DNA of 64,000 nucleotides, from assembly GCF_015461805.1 (NCBI RefSeq), contig NZ_JACVZE010000004.1, positions 372,001 through 436,000 on the forward strand. Direction: 5' to 3'. The translations under genes and the position numbers were made by a program. The DNA comes from Pseudomonas pisciculturae (GTDB lineage: Bacteria > Pseudomonadota > Gammaproteobacteria > Pseudomonadales > Pseudomonadaceae). The notes under the pieces are model-generated. The model worked only from the letters and a program-made list of their open reading frames with translations, was not told the origin of the DNA and did not search any database. This document shows, piece after piece, positions 16,920 through 25,343 of the stretch (position 1 is its first letter; each line of letters begins with the position of its first letter).

Positions 16920-18302
16920 ATGGCTTTGGATTTATTCGTCGTACTCATCTACGCCGCTGGCATGCTCGTGCTCGGCTACTACGGCATGCGTCGCGCCAAG
17001 ACCCACGAAGACTATTTGGTGGCCGGTCGCAACCTGGGCCCGTCGCTGTACATGGGCACCATGGCCGCCACGGTATTGGGCGGTGCGTCTACCGTCGGCA
17101 CCGTGCGCCTGGGTTATGTACATGGTATCTCCGGCTTCTGGCTGTGCGCCGCGCTGGGCATGGGGATCATCGCGCTGAACCTGTTCCTGGCCAAGCCGCT
17201 GCTCAAGCTGAAGATCTTCACCGTTACCCAGGTGCTGGAAAAACGCTACAACCCCATGGCCCGCCAAGCCAGTGCGGTGATCATGCTGGCCTACGCACTT
17301 ATGATCGGCGTGACCTCGATCCTGGCCATCGGCACCGTGTTGCAAGTGCTGTTCGGCCTGCCGTTCTGGATCTCGGTACTGCTGGGCGGTGGCGTGGTGG
17401 TGGTGTACTCGACCATCGGTGGCATGTGGTCGCTGACCCTCACCGATATCGTGCAGTTCGTGATCAAGACCGTCGGCCTGATGTTTATCCTGCTGCCGAT
17501 CTGCCTGTACCGCGTCGGCGGTTGGGATGAACTGGTGGCCAAGCTGCCCGCATCGAGCTTCAGCTTCACCGCGATTGGCTGGGACACGATCATCACCTAC
17601 TTCATGATCTACTTCTTCGGCATCCTGATCGGCCAGGACATCTGGCAACGGGTGTTCACCGCCCGTGATGAAAAGGTCGCCAAGTACGCAGGCACGTTCG
17701 CAGGTTTTTACTGCATCCTCTACGGCTTGGCCTGTGCGTTGATCGGCATGGCGGCCCATGTGCTGATTCCGGACCTGGACAACGTCAACAACGCGTTTGC
17801 CGCCATCGTTAAGGTTTCGCTGCCGGACGGTATTCGTGGGCTGGTGATTGCAGCGGCGCTGGCCGCGATGATGTCCACCGCCAGTGCCGGTTTGCTGGCT
17901 GCCTCCACCGTACTCACCGAAGACCTGCTGCCGCGTTTGCGTGGGGGTAAACAGTCGAGCCTGGCGATCAACCGCCTGTTTACGATGCTGACGGGTATTG
18001 CCGTGCTCGGTATCGCGCTGGTGGTGAACGATGTGATCAGTGCCCTGACCCTCGCGTACAACCTATTGGTGGGCGGTATGTTGATCCCGCTGATGGGCGC
18101 GATCTTCTGGAAGCGTGCTACGACCTCCGGGGCGATTGCGTCCATGACCCTGGGCTTTGTGACCGCGCTGGTGTTTATGTTCAAGGATGGGTTGGATGCA
18201 AATACGCCGATCTACTACAGCCTGGCGGTGGGGTTGGTGAGTTTTGTAGCGGTGAGTTTGTTGTCGCGCAAGCCGCAGGCGGTGGCGGCTCGGGCGGTGT
18301 GA
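16920..18302 (+). CDS. Sodium:solute symporter (SSS family) of the gbu operon
   Basis: A 460-residue transporter with roughly 13 helices. It shows the SSS signatures MGTMAATVLGGASTVGTVRLGYVHG near residues 40-65, GIGTV-type loops, and LVIAAALAAMMSTASAGLLAASTV near 310-330. It corresponds to PA1418, the last gene of the gbu cluster, and probably imports a guanidino or related compound with sodium. I chose the ATG at 16920, with CGGAG seven bases ahead; the frame is open for 33 more codons, but those overlap the permease and its REP tail. A strong terminator follows 31 bases after the stop. Confidence 0.88.
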   Translation: MALDLFVVLIYAAGMLVLGYYGMRRAKTHEDYLVAGRNLGPSLYMGTMAATVLGGASTVGTVRLGYVHGISGFWLCAALGMGIIALNLFLAKPLLKLKIFTVTQVLEKRYNPMARQASAVIMLAYALMIGVTSILAIGTVLQVLFGLPFWISVLLGGGVVVVYSTIGGMWSLTLTDIVQFVIKTVGLMFILLPICLYRVGGWDELVAKLPASSFSFTAIGWDTIITYFMIYFFGILIGQDIWQRVFTARDEKVAKYAGTFAGFYCILYGLACALIGMAAHVLIPDLDNVNNAFAAIVKVSLPDGIRGLVIAAALAAMMSTASAGLLAASTVLTEDLLPRLRGGKQSSLAINRLFTMLTGIAVLGIALVVNDVISALTLAYNLLVGGMLIPLMGAIFWKRATTSGAIASMTLGFVTALVFMFKDGLDANTPIYYSLAVGLVSFVAVSLLSRKPQAVAARAV

Positions 18303-18322
18303 TGCGTAAGGGGATTTAGAGC

Positions 18323-18360
18323 GGTTTCTTCAGCGGGCGCGACGTCGGATGTCGCGCCCG
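18323..18360 (+). repeat. Hairpin-containing direct repeat, copy 1
   Basis: This 38-base segment matches 20664-20701 at 31 of 38 positions by eye. Both start GGTT(T/A)CTTCAGCGGG and keep a paired stem. The two copies bracket the oxidoreductase gene 18383-20437. Confidence 0.65.
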
Positions 18361-18369
18361 TTTTTTTTT
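18334..18369 (+). terminator. Rho-independent terminator of the gbu operon
   Basis: CGGGCGCGAC pairs perfectly with GTCGCGCCCG across a short loop and is followed by nine T residues. It ends the gbuA-to-symporter transcript and would insulate the convergent gene beyond it. Confidence 0.92.
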
Positions 18370-18382
18370 CAACGGACAAGTT

Positions 18383-20437
18383 TTAGTTTGCCCGGATGAG
18401 CTCTTGGACTAATGATGCCCAAACCAAGCCCTGTGTTGTGCCCGCGGCATAAGTCCCCCCGGCCGCAATGCGATTGGACGCAGACCGATGCACTATCGAA
18501 ATACCGTCAGGGGTCCCGGGCCTGGAACATTCGATAATTTGCAATTCGCCATTTTCAATCGCCCAACTGTAGGTCATTGGAAAGTGCCGAGAAATAGCGG
18601 CCAAACATGCTGCTAATACCTGTTCCTTGTGCTCTGACGTCGAGCCGGGCGGAACCTGCCCGCCGGAAACAAGAATGCAGCTCCCGTCCAAGCGGCAATT
18701 CATGACACCGATGGGCAGATCGTACTGCAACTTGAGCCCGCGCATTTCGGCACCTTCATTACCGATAGCGCGCATTTTGAAGAACCAGCCAGTAATCGCT
18801 ACTACCTCTGACTCCTCCACTCCCATGGCCGTGACGACGAAATGCTCTCTGCTCAGCTCAGCAATTTCTAACGGGCTCAGGTGGTGAGGCAGAAACTGAA
18901 TTCCGGATCGCTGCAAAAGCACCTCAAGCTCTGCCTTAAAATGAATAAATTCCAAATCATATCCCGAGACTGCAATAGCCCGACCGATCCCCGGCACACC
19001 GAAACGGTCCTGGAATTGCAGTGGACTCATCTCAAAGATTTCACCGCCTGGTTTGAGACTCGGCCAAGGCCTTTTCTCGATATCGCGTTGCTCAAGGATC
19101 GCGGCATCTACACCGCAGGCACCTTCCATATAAGCTCGCACAACTCCAGCACGCGCATAACGTGCCAACGTTGGGTTGTCGGCCAGAAGCTTTTCAAACA
19201 GTTCAATGCCTGCACGATTGCACTCAACAGCTAGATGCTGATTTGCGGGAAATAAATAGTCATTGTGCAGTGGCTTTGCAGTCGTCTCCGTTGCCGACAT
19301 GTGGCGGATGTTCACATATTTGTGACTGGCTCCATCGCTCTCCTGGTTTCCTCCGTACACCGTGACTTGATAATTCGCCAGACGGAGCATTGCCGCCTGG
19401 AGCAAGCCGTTGATACCTCTACCAATGATCGATACATGCCCAACACCGCCATCTACTGGCTGAAGAGGAATCGTCAGTGACTGCGCGAGCTTGCGCCTGA
19501 CAAGACCGTGCAAGGCCATTACGCTCAGTTGGATCGCAACCGCATAGTCAAGGTCGCAATGACAGGCTTCGGTGGTTGCCGCGTGGGTAGTCAACGTTGC
19601 CGGGTTGCACCATCTGGAGACACAGCAGCCAAGTGTTTGTGTGCGCATTCGAAAACCATCCAATGTCGCAGGCCCATAATCCATTACAAGCTGAATACCT
19701 TCCGACGCCGCCAGCACCTGCAATGCGTCATCGCTGAATACATCCGGCTTGGCGACACACACCAGGCGAGCCTGCCTGTGCAGGCATTGAATAAGGGCCG
19801 GACCCATGCAATGGGTGGTGTCTTCATTCAAGGATAAGCAGATGGCGACAGCTCGTGCCCCCACCATCGCCTCATGCCAATCCGTAACGAACTGCACTCT
19901 TTTGTCAGAACCCGGTGCTCGACCCTGCCGCACAAACACCTTGATCCGAACACCCGGATCTCGATCAAGCAACAACTTGACCAGCTCTTTACCCACATTG
20001 CCATAGCCCAGGACACACACATCACGGGGTATGGAGCCCTCGGCTTGTGTCAGCCAATGTGCGATATAGGCAGCGACGTGCGGCGCGTTGACCCCAGGCG
20101 TATTGATTACTCGAATGTCGTTGCACTGGCACAGATCCACCCGCACCTTATCCAGGCTCGTACCTCTGCGGATCAAGCGCAGCTCTGCGAATGGATGAGA
20201 TATACGCCATTGACCAATGATGTCTGCATCGATGACTTGATCCCCAACAATGATCACTGATGGACGCAGGAGTGCGATCTGTATCAGCAGGGCTTGCTTG
20301 GTCAATGTGGGGGGAAGAAACACCACGTTGCTGGGTGCATCGGTCCTCCAGCGTTTCGACACAGGTGCGATATGCAAGATCGTTTCGGTCGTGGCTATCA
20401 GTGACGCGGTGACTGGCGGAGCGCTTGAGAGCGACAT
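18383..20437 (-). CDS. Fusion: D-2-hydroxyacid dehydrogenase-like domain + FAD-dependent (DAO-type) oxidoreductase
   Basis: This 684-residue protein joins two cofactor domains. Residues 1-315 follow the D-isomer-specific 2-hydroxyacid dehydrogenase plan: DIRVINTPGVNAPHVAAYIAHW, an NAD Rossmann motif VLGYGNVGKELVKLL near 142, and LTTHAATTEA with the catalytic His. The usual catalytic NxxRG is CVAKPD and the DxxExE motif is not evident, so this half may bind NAD without normal catalysis. Residues 330-684 are a DAO-like flavoprotein: GRGINGLLQAAML near 333, and near the end AGGTYAAGTTQGLVWASL. RBS GGAGA is eight bases before the ATG. No pathway genes adjoin it. It looks lower in G+C than its neighbours and lies between two copies of a hairpin repeat, suggesting insertion. 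Substrate unknown. Confidence 0.82.
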   Translation of the reverse strand: MSLSSAPPVTASLIATTETILHIAPVSKRWRTDAPSNVVFLPPTLTKQALLIQIALLRPSVIIVGDQVIDADIIGQWRISHPFAELRLIRRGTSLDKVRVDLCQCNDIRVINTPGVNAPHVAAYIAHWLTQAEGSIPRDVCVLGYGNVGKELVKLLLDRDPGVRIKVFVRQGRAPGSDKRVQFVTDWHEAMVGARAVAICLSLNEDTTHCMGPALIQCLHRQARLVCVAKPDVFSDDALQVLAASEGIQLVMDYGPATLDGFRMRTQTLGCCVSRWCNPATLTTHAATTEACHCDLDYAVAIQLSVMALHGLVRRKLAQSLTIPLQPVDGGVGHVSIIGRGINGLLQAAMLRLANYQVTVYGGNQESDGASHKYVNIRHMSATETTAKPLHNDYLFPANQHLAVECNRAGIELFEKLLADNPTLARYARAGVVRAYMEGACGVDAAILEQRDIEKRPWPSLKPGGEIFEMSPLQFQDRFGVPGIGRAIAVSGYDLEFIHFKAELEVLLQRSGIQFLPHHLSPLEIAELSREHFVVTAMGVEESEVVAITGWFFKMRAIGNEGAEMRGLKLQYDLPIGVMNCRLDGSCILVSGGQVPPGSTSEHKEQVLAACLAAISRHFPMTYSWAIENGELQIIECSRPGTPDGISIVHRSASNRIAAGGTYAAGTTQGLVWASLVQELIRAN

Positions 20438-20663
20438 GGCTGGGTCTCCATCAATACAGACTTATCGATGAGTTAGGCCACTGTCGAAATACGTGTGCGC
20501 GTTGTCCGATTACAGTGGCCGTACTGGCTGTCGGCACTGAACCTACGCGCATCTGAAAAACTAAATAAGCCAGCTGGTTCTGATAAGCAGGTAGCTCGAT
20601 TCCTACGCTTGAATGTCACTGGCGTACTGGGGGGAGGATGTGGCGAATAGCTGGATAGGAAAT
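20438..20663. other. Intergenic DNA upstream of the fusion gene
   Basis: No coding frame of note. It should hold the promoter of the minus-strand oxidoreductase gene, but I could not pick a convincing -35/-10 pair. Base composition looks AT-richer than nearby core genes. Together with the repeat and REPIN to its right it forms a gene-free stretch of about 400 bases (20438-20841). Confidence 0.5.
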
Positions 20664-20701
20664 GGTTACTTCAGCGGGTGCGACACCGGATGTTTCACCC
20701 G
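20664..20701 (+). repeat. Hairpin-containing direct repeat, copy 2
   Basis: Imperfect copy of 18323-18360. The stem is GCGGGTG/CACCCGC here against GCGGGCG/CGCCCGT there; changes on both sides of the stem compensate, so pairing is kept. This copy lacks the T tract. It lies between the fusion gene and the PA1414-like gene. Confidence 0.6.
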
Positions 20702-20728
20702 CCAGTTGTGCCTGGCACACAACCGACT

Positions 20729-20815
20729 GTGGGAGCGGGCTTGCTCGCGAAGGCAGTGTCTCGGCCAATTATTCATCGACTGACACACCGCCTTCGCGAG
20801 CAAGCCCGCTCCCAC
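20729..20815. repeat. REPIN, GAGCGGGCTTGC type
   Basis: Starts GTGGGAGCGGGCTTGCTCGC and ends with the inverted arm GCGAGCAAGCCCGCTCCCAC. It starts 27 bases beyond the stop of the 40-residue gene, within what would be its 3' untranslated region. Confidence 0.9.
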
Positions 20816-20841
20816 ATTTATAATTCGACTTTGACCGGTGG

Positions 20842-20964
20842 TTACCTGCGACGTGGCCGACGCTGCTCGTCATCCGTGCGAATCGGCACCGGTTGCATCG
20901 GCGGCTCGATCAAGCCCAATGCAACACCGAGGTCGTGGAGCCAGTTTTGAATTTTCTCTTTCAT
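20842..20964 (-). CDS. Small 40-residue protein, PA1414-like
   Basis: The peptide begins MKEKIQNWLHDLGVALGLIE and ends in an Arg-rich tail (EQRRPRRR). The start is fixed by a very strong ribosome site, AAAGGGGGC, seven bases before the ATG at 20964; the frame is open further upstream without a comparable site. The first 20 residues can form an amphipathic helix. Between a LysR gene and the gbu cluster, it matches P. aeruginosa PA1414 in place and size. As I recall, PA1414 is induced in low oxygen by Anr and its 3' region yields the sRNA SicX. Molecular function unknown. Confidence 0.7.
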   Translation of the reverse strand: MKEKIQNWLHDLGVALGLIEPPMQPVPIRTDDEQRRPRRR

Positions 20965-21083
20965 GGTTTGCCCCCTTTGAGGGTAATGCTGGTTGGCGCA
21001 AGCTTTGTCGCCGCTTCCTACATCGATAGTAGCCCTAAGTCCTACGTAATGCTTGGACGAAACCACAACGAACTATTACTGAA

Positions 21084-21097
21084 TTGATTCAAATCCT
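21084..21097 (-). promoter_or_regulatory. Weak candidate ANR/FNR box
   Basis: TTGAT-TCAA-ATCCT matches the ANR consensus TTGAT-N4-ATCAA at 8 of 10 fixed positions. It lies about 120 bases upstream of the 40-residue gene. No clear -10 at the expected spacing; proposed only because the P. aeruginosa counterpart is Anr-controlled. Confidence 0.3.
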
Positions 21098-21107
21098 GAC
21101 GGATCGT

Positions 21108-22001
21108 TCAAGCAATGGCGCGTGTGTATTGCGGGGCTTCGGTCTTGCCCGCTTGCTGCAAATCAATCCATGCATTGAGGTTAGCGCCGAGCATACCCTT
21201 TCGCCACATCAGCCAGGTGGTCGCAGTGGCAAAAGGCCCTGTGAGCGGATGAACGGACACACTATCTTTGCCAGGCAGGCTGTCGAGCATGGATTCGGCC
21301 ATCAAGGCCACGCCAGAACCGGCAATCACGCAGGCCAGCATGCCTTGATAGGACTCGATCTCGATGGCCCGGCCCATGGCGACGTGCTCGTGGGAAAACC
21401 ACGTTTCCAGGCGTGTTCGATAAGCGCAGCTGCGTCGGAACGTGAACACCGAGCGCCCTTCTACATCCTGCGGCCCGCGCACCGGCGGGTGATCGGCTTC
21501 GCAGATCAGCACCAGACGTTCCTCGCACAGGGCTATACCGTCGAGGGAGGCGATGGTAATCGGGCCGTCCACGAATGCAGCATCCAAGCGCCCGGTAAGC
21601 AGACCTTCCAGTAATTCACCACTGGGCGCCGATTGCACCTGCAGGTTCACCATCGGATAGGCCTTGTGATAGCGGGCCAACAGCTTTGGCAAATGAACGG
21701 CGGCGGTGCTGTACATGCTGCCCAGTACAAATTCGCCGGCCGGCTGCCCACCTTGCACGGCGCCGTGGGCTTCGTCGTGCAGGGCCAGCAGACGGGTGCT
21801 GTAGTCCAGCAATACCTTGCCGGCGGGTGAAAGCTGCAGGCGCTGGCGCTCACGTACAAACAGCTCAACACCCAGCTGCTCTTCCATCTGCTTGAGTCGG
21901 GTAGACAGGTTAGACGGCACACGATGCAGGCGCTCGGCAGCTCGGGTGATGGAGCCCTCCTCTGCCACGGCCTGGAAAATGCGCAATTGACTGAACTCCA
22001 T
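21108..22001 (-). CDS. LysR-type regulator, divergent from an MFS transporter
   Basis: 297 residues. An N-terminal winged helix (MEFSQLRIFQAVAEEGSITRAAERLHRVPSNLSTRLKQ) is followed by a type-2 periplasmic fold effector domain. The ATG at 22001 is preceded by GGAGAAAGG; an upstream in-frame TTG at 22013 has no better site. It is divergent from the YbfB-type transporter at 22105 with a 103-base AT-rich spacer (TTATTCAATTTTAC), so it probably controls that gene and itself. In P. aeruginosa a LysR gene (PA1413) also neighbours PA1414. Effector unknown. Confidence 0.88.
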   Translation of the reverse strand: MEFSQLRIFQAVAEEGSITRAAERLHRVPSNLSTRLKQMEEQLGVELFVRERQRLQLSPAGKVLLDYSTRLLALHDEAHGAVQGGQPAGEFVLGSMYSTAAVHLPKLLARYHKAYPMVNLQVQSAPSGELLEGLLTGRLDAAFVDGPITIASLDGIALCEERLVLICEADHPPVRGPQDVEGRSVFTFRRSCAYRTRLETWFSHEHVAMGRAIEIESYQGMLACVIAGSGVALMAESMLDSLPGKDSVSVHPLTGPFATATTWLMWRKGMLGANLNAWIDLQQAGKTEAPQYTRAIA

Positions 22002-22104
22002 ACCTTTCTCCAAAACTGAACAAGTTACTCACTATTATTCAATTTTACAGAAAGTCAATCGGCTTTAGCCTGAGGGTATTCGCTTACTCGCAGGAAACCT
22101 GAAC

Positions 22105-23304
22105 ATGTCCCCCCTGATTCGTTTAGTCGCCAGTTTTATCGCCTTGATGATGGCCATGGGCATTGGCCGCTTCGCCCTCACCCCGCAAATGCCGCATCTG
22201 CTCAGCGAAGGCCAGATCGACCTGACCGGCGCAGGCTTGATCGCGGCGGCCAACTACCTGGGGTATTTCGTGGGGGCGGTGGACTCGATTTTTGCCCGCA
22301 GCCACCACCACGTGCGCGGCCGCCTGTATGGCGGGTTGTGGCTGTGTGTGCTGCTGACCCTGGCCTCTTATTGGGCCCATGGCTTCTGGCCGCACCTGCT
22401 GTTGCGCTTTGGTACGGGGGTGGCCAGTGCCTGGGCGCTGGTGATGATCACCAGCCTGAGCCAACCGCTGGCGATTGCCGCCGGGCGTCCACACTTGGGT
22501 GCGTTGGTATTTGGCGGGCCCGGATTGGGGATTTTACTGACGGGGTTGCTGGCGCTGGGTTCCAACCTACTGGGGCAAGACTCGGCGACACTGTGGTTGG
22601 TGTATGGCGTGGTCGCGCTGCTGATGCTGTTGGCGATCCTCCCATTCCTGCCACAACCAAGCCCGACGGCCGCCGCTGAGGCTCAGGCCTGCAACAATGA
22701 AAGCATCGCGCACCTGTGCTGGATCTATTTCCTGTTCGGCCTGGGTTACATCATCCCGGCGACTTTTCTATCGCAGATGGCCAGCGCACAGTTCAACGGC
22801 GCCTGGCAGGCCGATCTGTTCTGGCCATGCTTTGGCCTGGCGGCCGCGATTGGCGTGGGGGTGGCGAGCCTGCGCCGCAAAGACACGCAAACAACCCGCC
22901 GTTGGTTGATGACTACGCTGTGGCTGCAATCTGCCGGGGTATTCATCTGCCTGCTGGGCAATGGTTGGGGGCTGGCGCTGGGGGTGTTGCTGTGCGGCGC
23001 GCCGTTCCTGGCGTGCATGCAACTAGTGATGGCACGTCTTCGCGATATCGCGCCCCACGGCTACCAGCGCAGCACCGGCCTGCTCACCGCCAGCTTCGCC
23101 ATCGGCCAACTGAGCGGGCCTTTGCTGGCAGCGGTGAGCAGTCACCTCAGTGGCGGCCTGCAACCGGCGCTGGTGATCGCCGGTGCCGGTTTGTTAGTGG
23201 CGGGTTCGATATTGGTCAGCCGGCAACCATCGGTGCGGGTACGCGCAGCTGTTCCCGTCGTGCCAACACCAGGAAAAACAGCCCACCCAGGAAGCACCCG
23301 GTAA
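22105..23304 (+). CDS. YbfB/YjiJ family MFS transporter
   Basis: 399 residues, about twelve membrane helices. The family hallmark near the N-terminus is FIALMMAMGIGRFALTPQMPHLL followed by AANYLGYFVGA, with RGRLYGGLW in the first loop. Substrate unknown. Transcribed away from the LysR gene, which is its likely regulator. The last ~30 residues (VRVRAAVPVVPTPGKT...) do not look like a membrane protein end and lie opposite the 3' end of the next gene: the two frames overlap antisense for 89 bases, suggesting this gene lost its original stop. Confidence 0.88.
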   Translation: MSPLIRLVASFIALMMAMGIGRFALTPQMPHLLSEGQIDLTGAGLIAAANYLGYFVGAVDSIFARSHHHVRGRLYGGLWLCVLLTLASYWAHGFWPHLLLRFGTGVASAWALVMITSLSQPLAIAAGRPHLGALVFGGPGLGILLTGLLALGSNLLGQDSATLWLVYGVVALLMLLAILPFLPQPSPTAAAEAQACNNESIAHLCWIYFLFGLGYIIPATFLSQMASAQFNGAWQADLFWPCFGLAAAIGVGVASLRRKDTQTTRRWLMTTLWLQSAGVFICLLGNGWGLALGVLLCGAPFLACMQLVMARLRDIAPHGYQRSTGLLTASFAIGQLSGPLLAAVSSHLSGGLQPALVIAGAGLLVAGSILVSRQPSVRVRAAVPVVPTPGKTAHPGSTR

Positions 23305-24658
23305 ACCAGGCAAAGTTGGCCATACCCTGCAACGCCGGGGTAAAGGTGATCGCGACGCCCACCAGCGTCGCTGGCACCAGTGCCTTTACCGCCGTCCAGT
23401 TCACGCCGCCATCGAAGTAATAGCGACCGCTCGGGCTGTCATCGAACAGCGCGTCCACGTCGATCTTTTGCTTTTTGATCAGGTAGAAATCCACCAACAG
23501 GATGCCGAATAACGGCCCAATGAACGCGGCAAGGATATCCAGGGTGTAGTGGATCATCAGCGGGTTGTTGAACAGGTTCCACGGCGTGATAAAGATTGAC
23601 GCCACGGCTGCGATCATGCCGCCAGCACGCCAGCTGATCTTGCTCGGCGCGATGTTGGCAAAATCAAACGCAGGGGAGACAAAGTTGGCGACGATATTGA
23701 TGCCAATGGTGGCGGTCACAAAGGCAAAGGCGCCGAGCAATACCGCCATGTTGTTGTCGATGCGCGCCACGGTGGCAATCGGGTCGTGGAGCATCTCGCC
23801 AAACACCGGCAAGGTGCCCGAAACAATCACTACCGTCACCAATGAGAACGCCAGGAAATTTACCGGCAGCCCCCAGAAATTGCCGCGTCGCACATCCTGC
23901 ATGCTGCGGCAGTAGCGGCTGAAATCACCGAAATTCAAGGTAGGCCCGGAGAAGTAAGACACCACCAGCGCCGTTGCCACGATCACCTGGCCAAACGCCT
24001 GCCAACCCGACAAGGATTTTTCTGCCAGGGTGAAGCTGATATTCGCCCAGCCTGCTTTCCATACGATCCAGCCCGCCAAAGCAAACATCACCGCGTACAC
24101 CACCGGCCCGGCCCAATCAATAAAGCGGCGGATGGACTCCATGCCGGCCCAGAACACTGCTGCTTGCAGTACCCAAAGGCTGAGAAACCCAAACCATCCC
24201 AGGTAGGACAGGCCCGCAAAATGCGGCTCTGCATACACCGCCATCTGTGGGAAAAAGCGCAGCACCACAATGATCAAGGCGCTCGACGCCAGGTACGTCT
24301 GAATGCCATACCACGCCACAGCGATCAGGCCGCGGATCACTGCGGGAATATTCGCGCCAAACACACCGAAGGCCAACCGACAGATCACCGGGTAAGGCAC
24401 CGCCGCCTGCTGGCTCGGCTTGGCCACCAGGTTGGCGATCAGTTGCACGATACAGATGCCGGCCAGCAACGCGATCAATACCTGCCAACTGGCCAAGCCC
24501 AACGCAAACAGGCTGGCGGCAAATACATAACCACCGACGCTGTGCACGTCGCTCATCCAGAAGGCGAAGATGTTGTACCAGGTCCATTTTTGCGGCAGTG
24601 GGCCCAGGTCCTGGTTGTACAGGCGCGGGCTGTAGCCTTTGGGCAATTGTTCGGTCAT
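23216..24658 (-). CDS. NCS1 family nucleobase/hydantoin-type permease
   Basis: 480 residues with twelve predicted helices and clear NCS1 signatures: SPRLYNQDLGPLPQKWTWYNIFAFWMSDVHSVGG at the N-terminus, PVICRLAFGVFGANIPAVIRG, and LNFGDFSRYCRS. This subgroup takes up uracil, allantoin, hydantoins or related bases with a cation. There are no purine, pyrimidine or hydantoin catabolic genes beside it, so the substrate cannot be set. I chose ATG 24658 with AGGAG eight bases before it; a longer frame upstream has Pro/Thr/Gly-rich sequence unlike the family. Confidence 0.88.
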   Translation of the reverse strand: MTEQLPKGYSPRLYNQDLGPLPQKWTWYNIFAFWMSDVHSVGGYVFAASLFALGLASWQVLIALLAGICIVQLIANLVAKPSQQAAVPYPVICRLAFGVFGANIPAVIRGLIAVAWYGIQTYLASSALIIVVLRFFPQMAVYAEPHFAGLSYLGWFGFLSLWVLQAAVFWAGMESIRRFIDWAGPVVYAVMFALAGWIVWKAGWANISFTLAEKSLSGWQAFGQVIVATALVVSYFSGPTLNFGDFSRYCRSMQDVRRGNFWGLPVNFLAFSLVTVVIVSGTLPVFGEMLHDPIATVARIDNNMAVLLGAFAFVTATIGINIVANFVSPAFDFANIAPSKISWRAGGMIAAVASIFITPWNLFNNPLMIHYTLDILAAFIGPLFGILLVDFYLIKKQKIDVDALFDDSPSGRYYFDGGVNWTAVKALVPATLVGVAITFTPALQGMANFAWFTGCFLGGLFFLVLARREQLRVPAPMVAG

Positions 24659-24857
24659 CGCTGGGCTCCTCGTAGTACCGGCCTGCGCTGCCGTTGCGGG
24701 TGTGCACACGGAAGGCGGCGTGGTTTGTATACGAGACAGTCAGCAGAATACGTGCCAATGGCACACAATCCCTCTGAAGCGGCGCTCCAAAGGAATCATA
24801 GAAACCTTATAAGCTTGGCTATCGCTCAGCAACGGTGCATAAAAATCCTGTACACAA

Positions 24858-25256
24858 TCATTGCCGCACCCGATGTGCACACAAATACCCAACTGTGCAG
24901 CACGCTGCCGTCAGGCAGGTGCCCCAGGCCATGTCCATTATCGCCAACCCTGCGGACCAGCCTTGCAAGGTGGCCCAATTACTCAGGTCATAGGTGCCGT
25001 AGGCCACCAAGCCGAGTAAGGCGCCCAAACGTGCCGCGCGCTGCCAACTGACACTGGGCAAAACGACAAACACCACGCAACCGAGGACATACAGGAGATA
25101 GAAGAGCACTGCCGGCAATAGCCGTGGCTGATCCAGCATCAGCGAGCCCAGCAGAGATTTGTAGGTCGGGCCCATGAGGACGCCGAGCCAGAGGCCGTCA
25201 AGTACCAGGAACGCGAACAGGGTGCCGAGGTAGGCGAACAACATTTTTTTGGACAT
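24858..25256 (-). CDS. DUF2177 family membrane protein
   Basis: 132 residues with four hydrophobic helices: MSKKMLFAYLGTLFAFLVLDGLWLG, a middle pair around YLLYVLGCVVFVV and LGLVAYGTYDLSNWATL, and a last one near GWSAGLAIMDMAWGTCLTA. The motifs LDGLWLG and YDLSNWATL are typical of DUF2177. The family is an inner-membrane group of unknown role. The start at 25256 follows AGAGGTG. It lies between the NCS1 permease and cvfB with no evident coupling to either. Confidence 0.85.
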   Translation of the reverse strand: MSKKMLFAYLGTLFAFLVLDGLWLGVLMGPTYKSLLGSLMLDQPRLLPAVLFYLLYVLGCVVFVVLPSVSWQRAARLGALLGLVAYGTYDLSNWATLQGWSAGLAIMDMAWGTCLTAACCTVGYLCAHRVRQ

Positions 25257-25283
25257 GACACACCTCTGTAGAAGAAGGCTGTC

Positions 25284-25311
25284 GTGGCGAGGGAGCTTGC
25301 TCCCTCGCCAC
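25284..25311. repeat. REP palindrome, GTGGCGAGGGAGC type
   Basis: GTGGCGAGGGAGC and GCTCCCTCGCCAC form a perfect inverted repeat of 13 bases around TT. It lies just before the DUF2177 start. It shares its arm with the REP inside the permease gene at 16831. Confidence 0.8.
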
Positions 25312-25343
25312 ATCAAGCCCGTTCATACAAAGAGGAACGTCAC

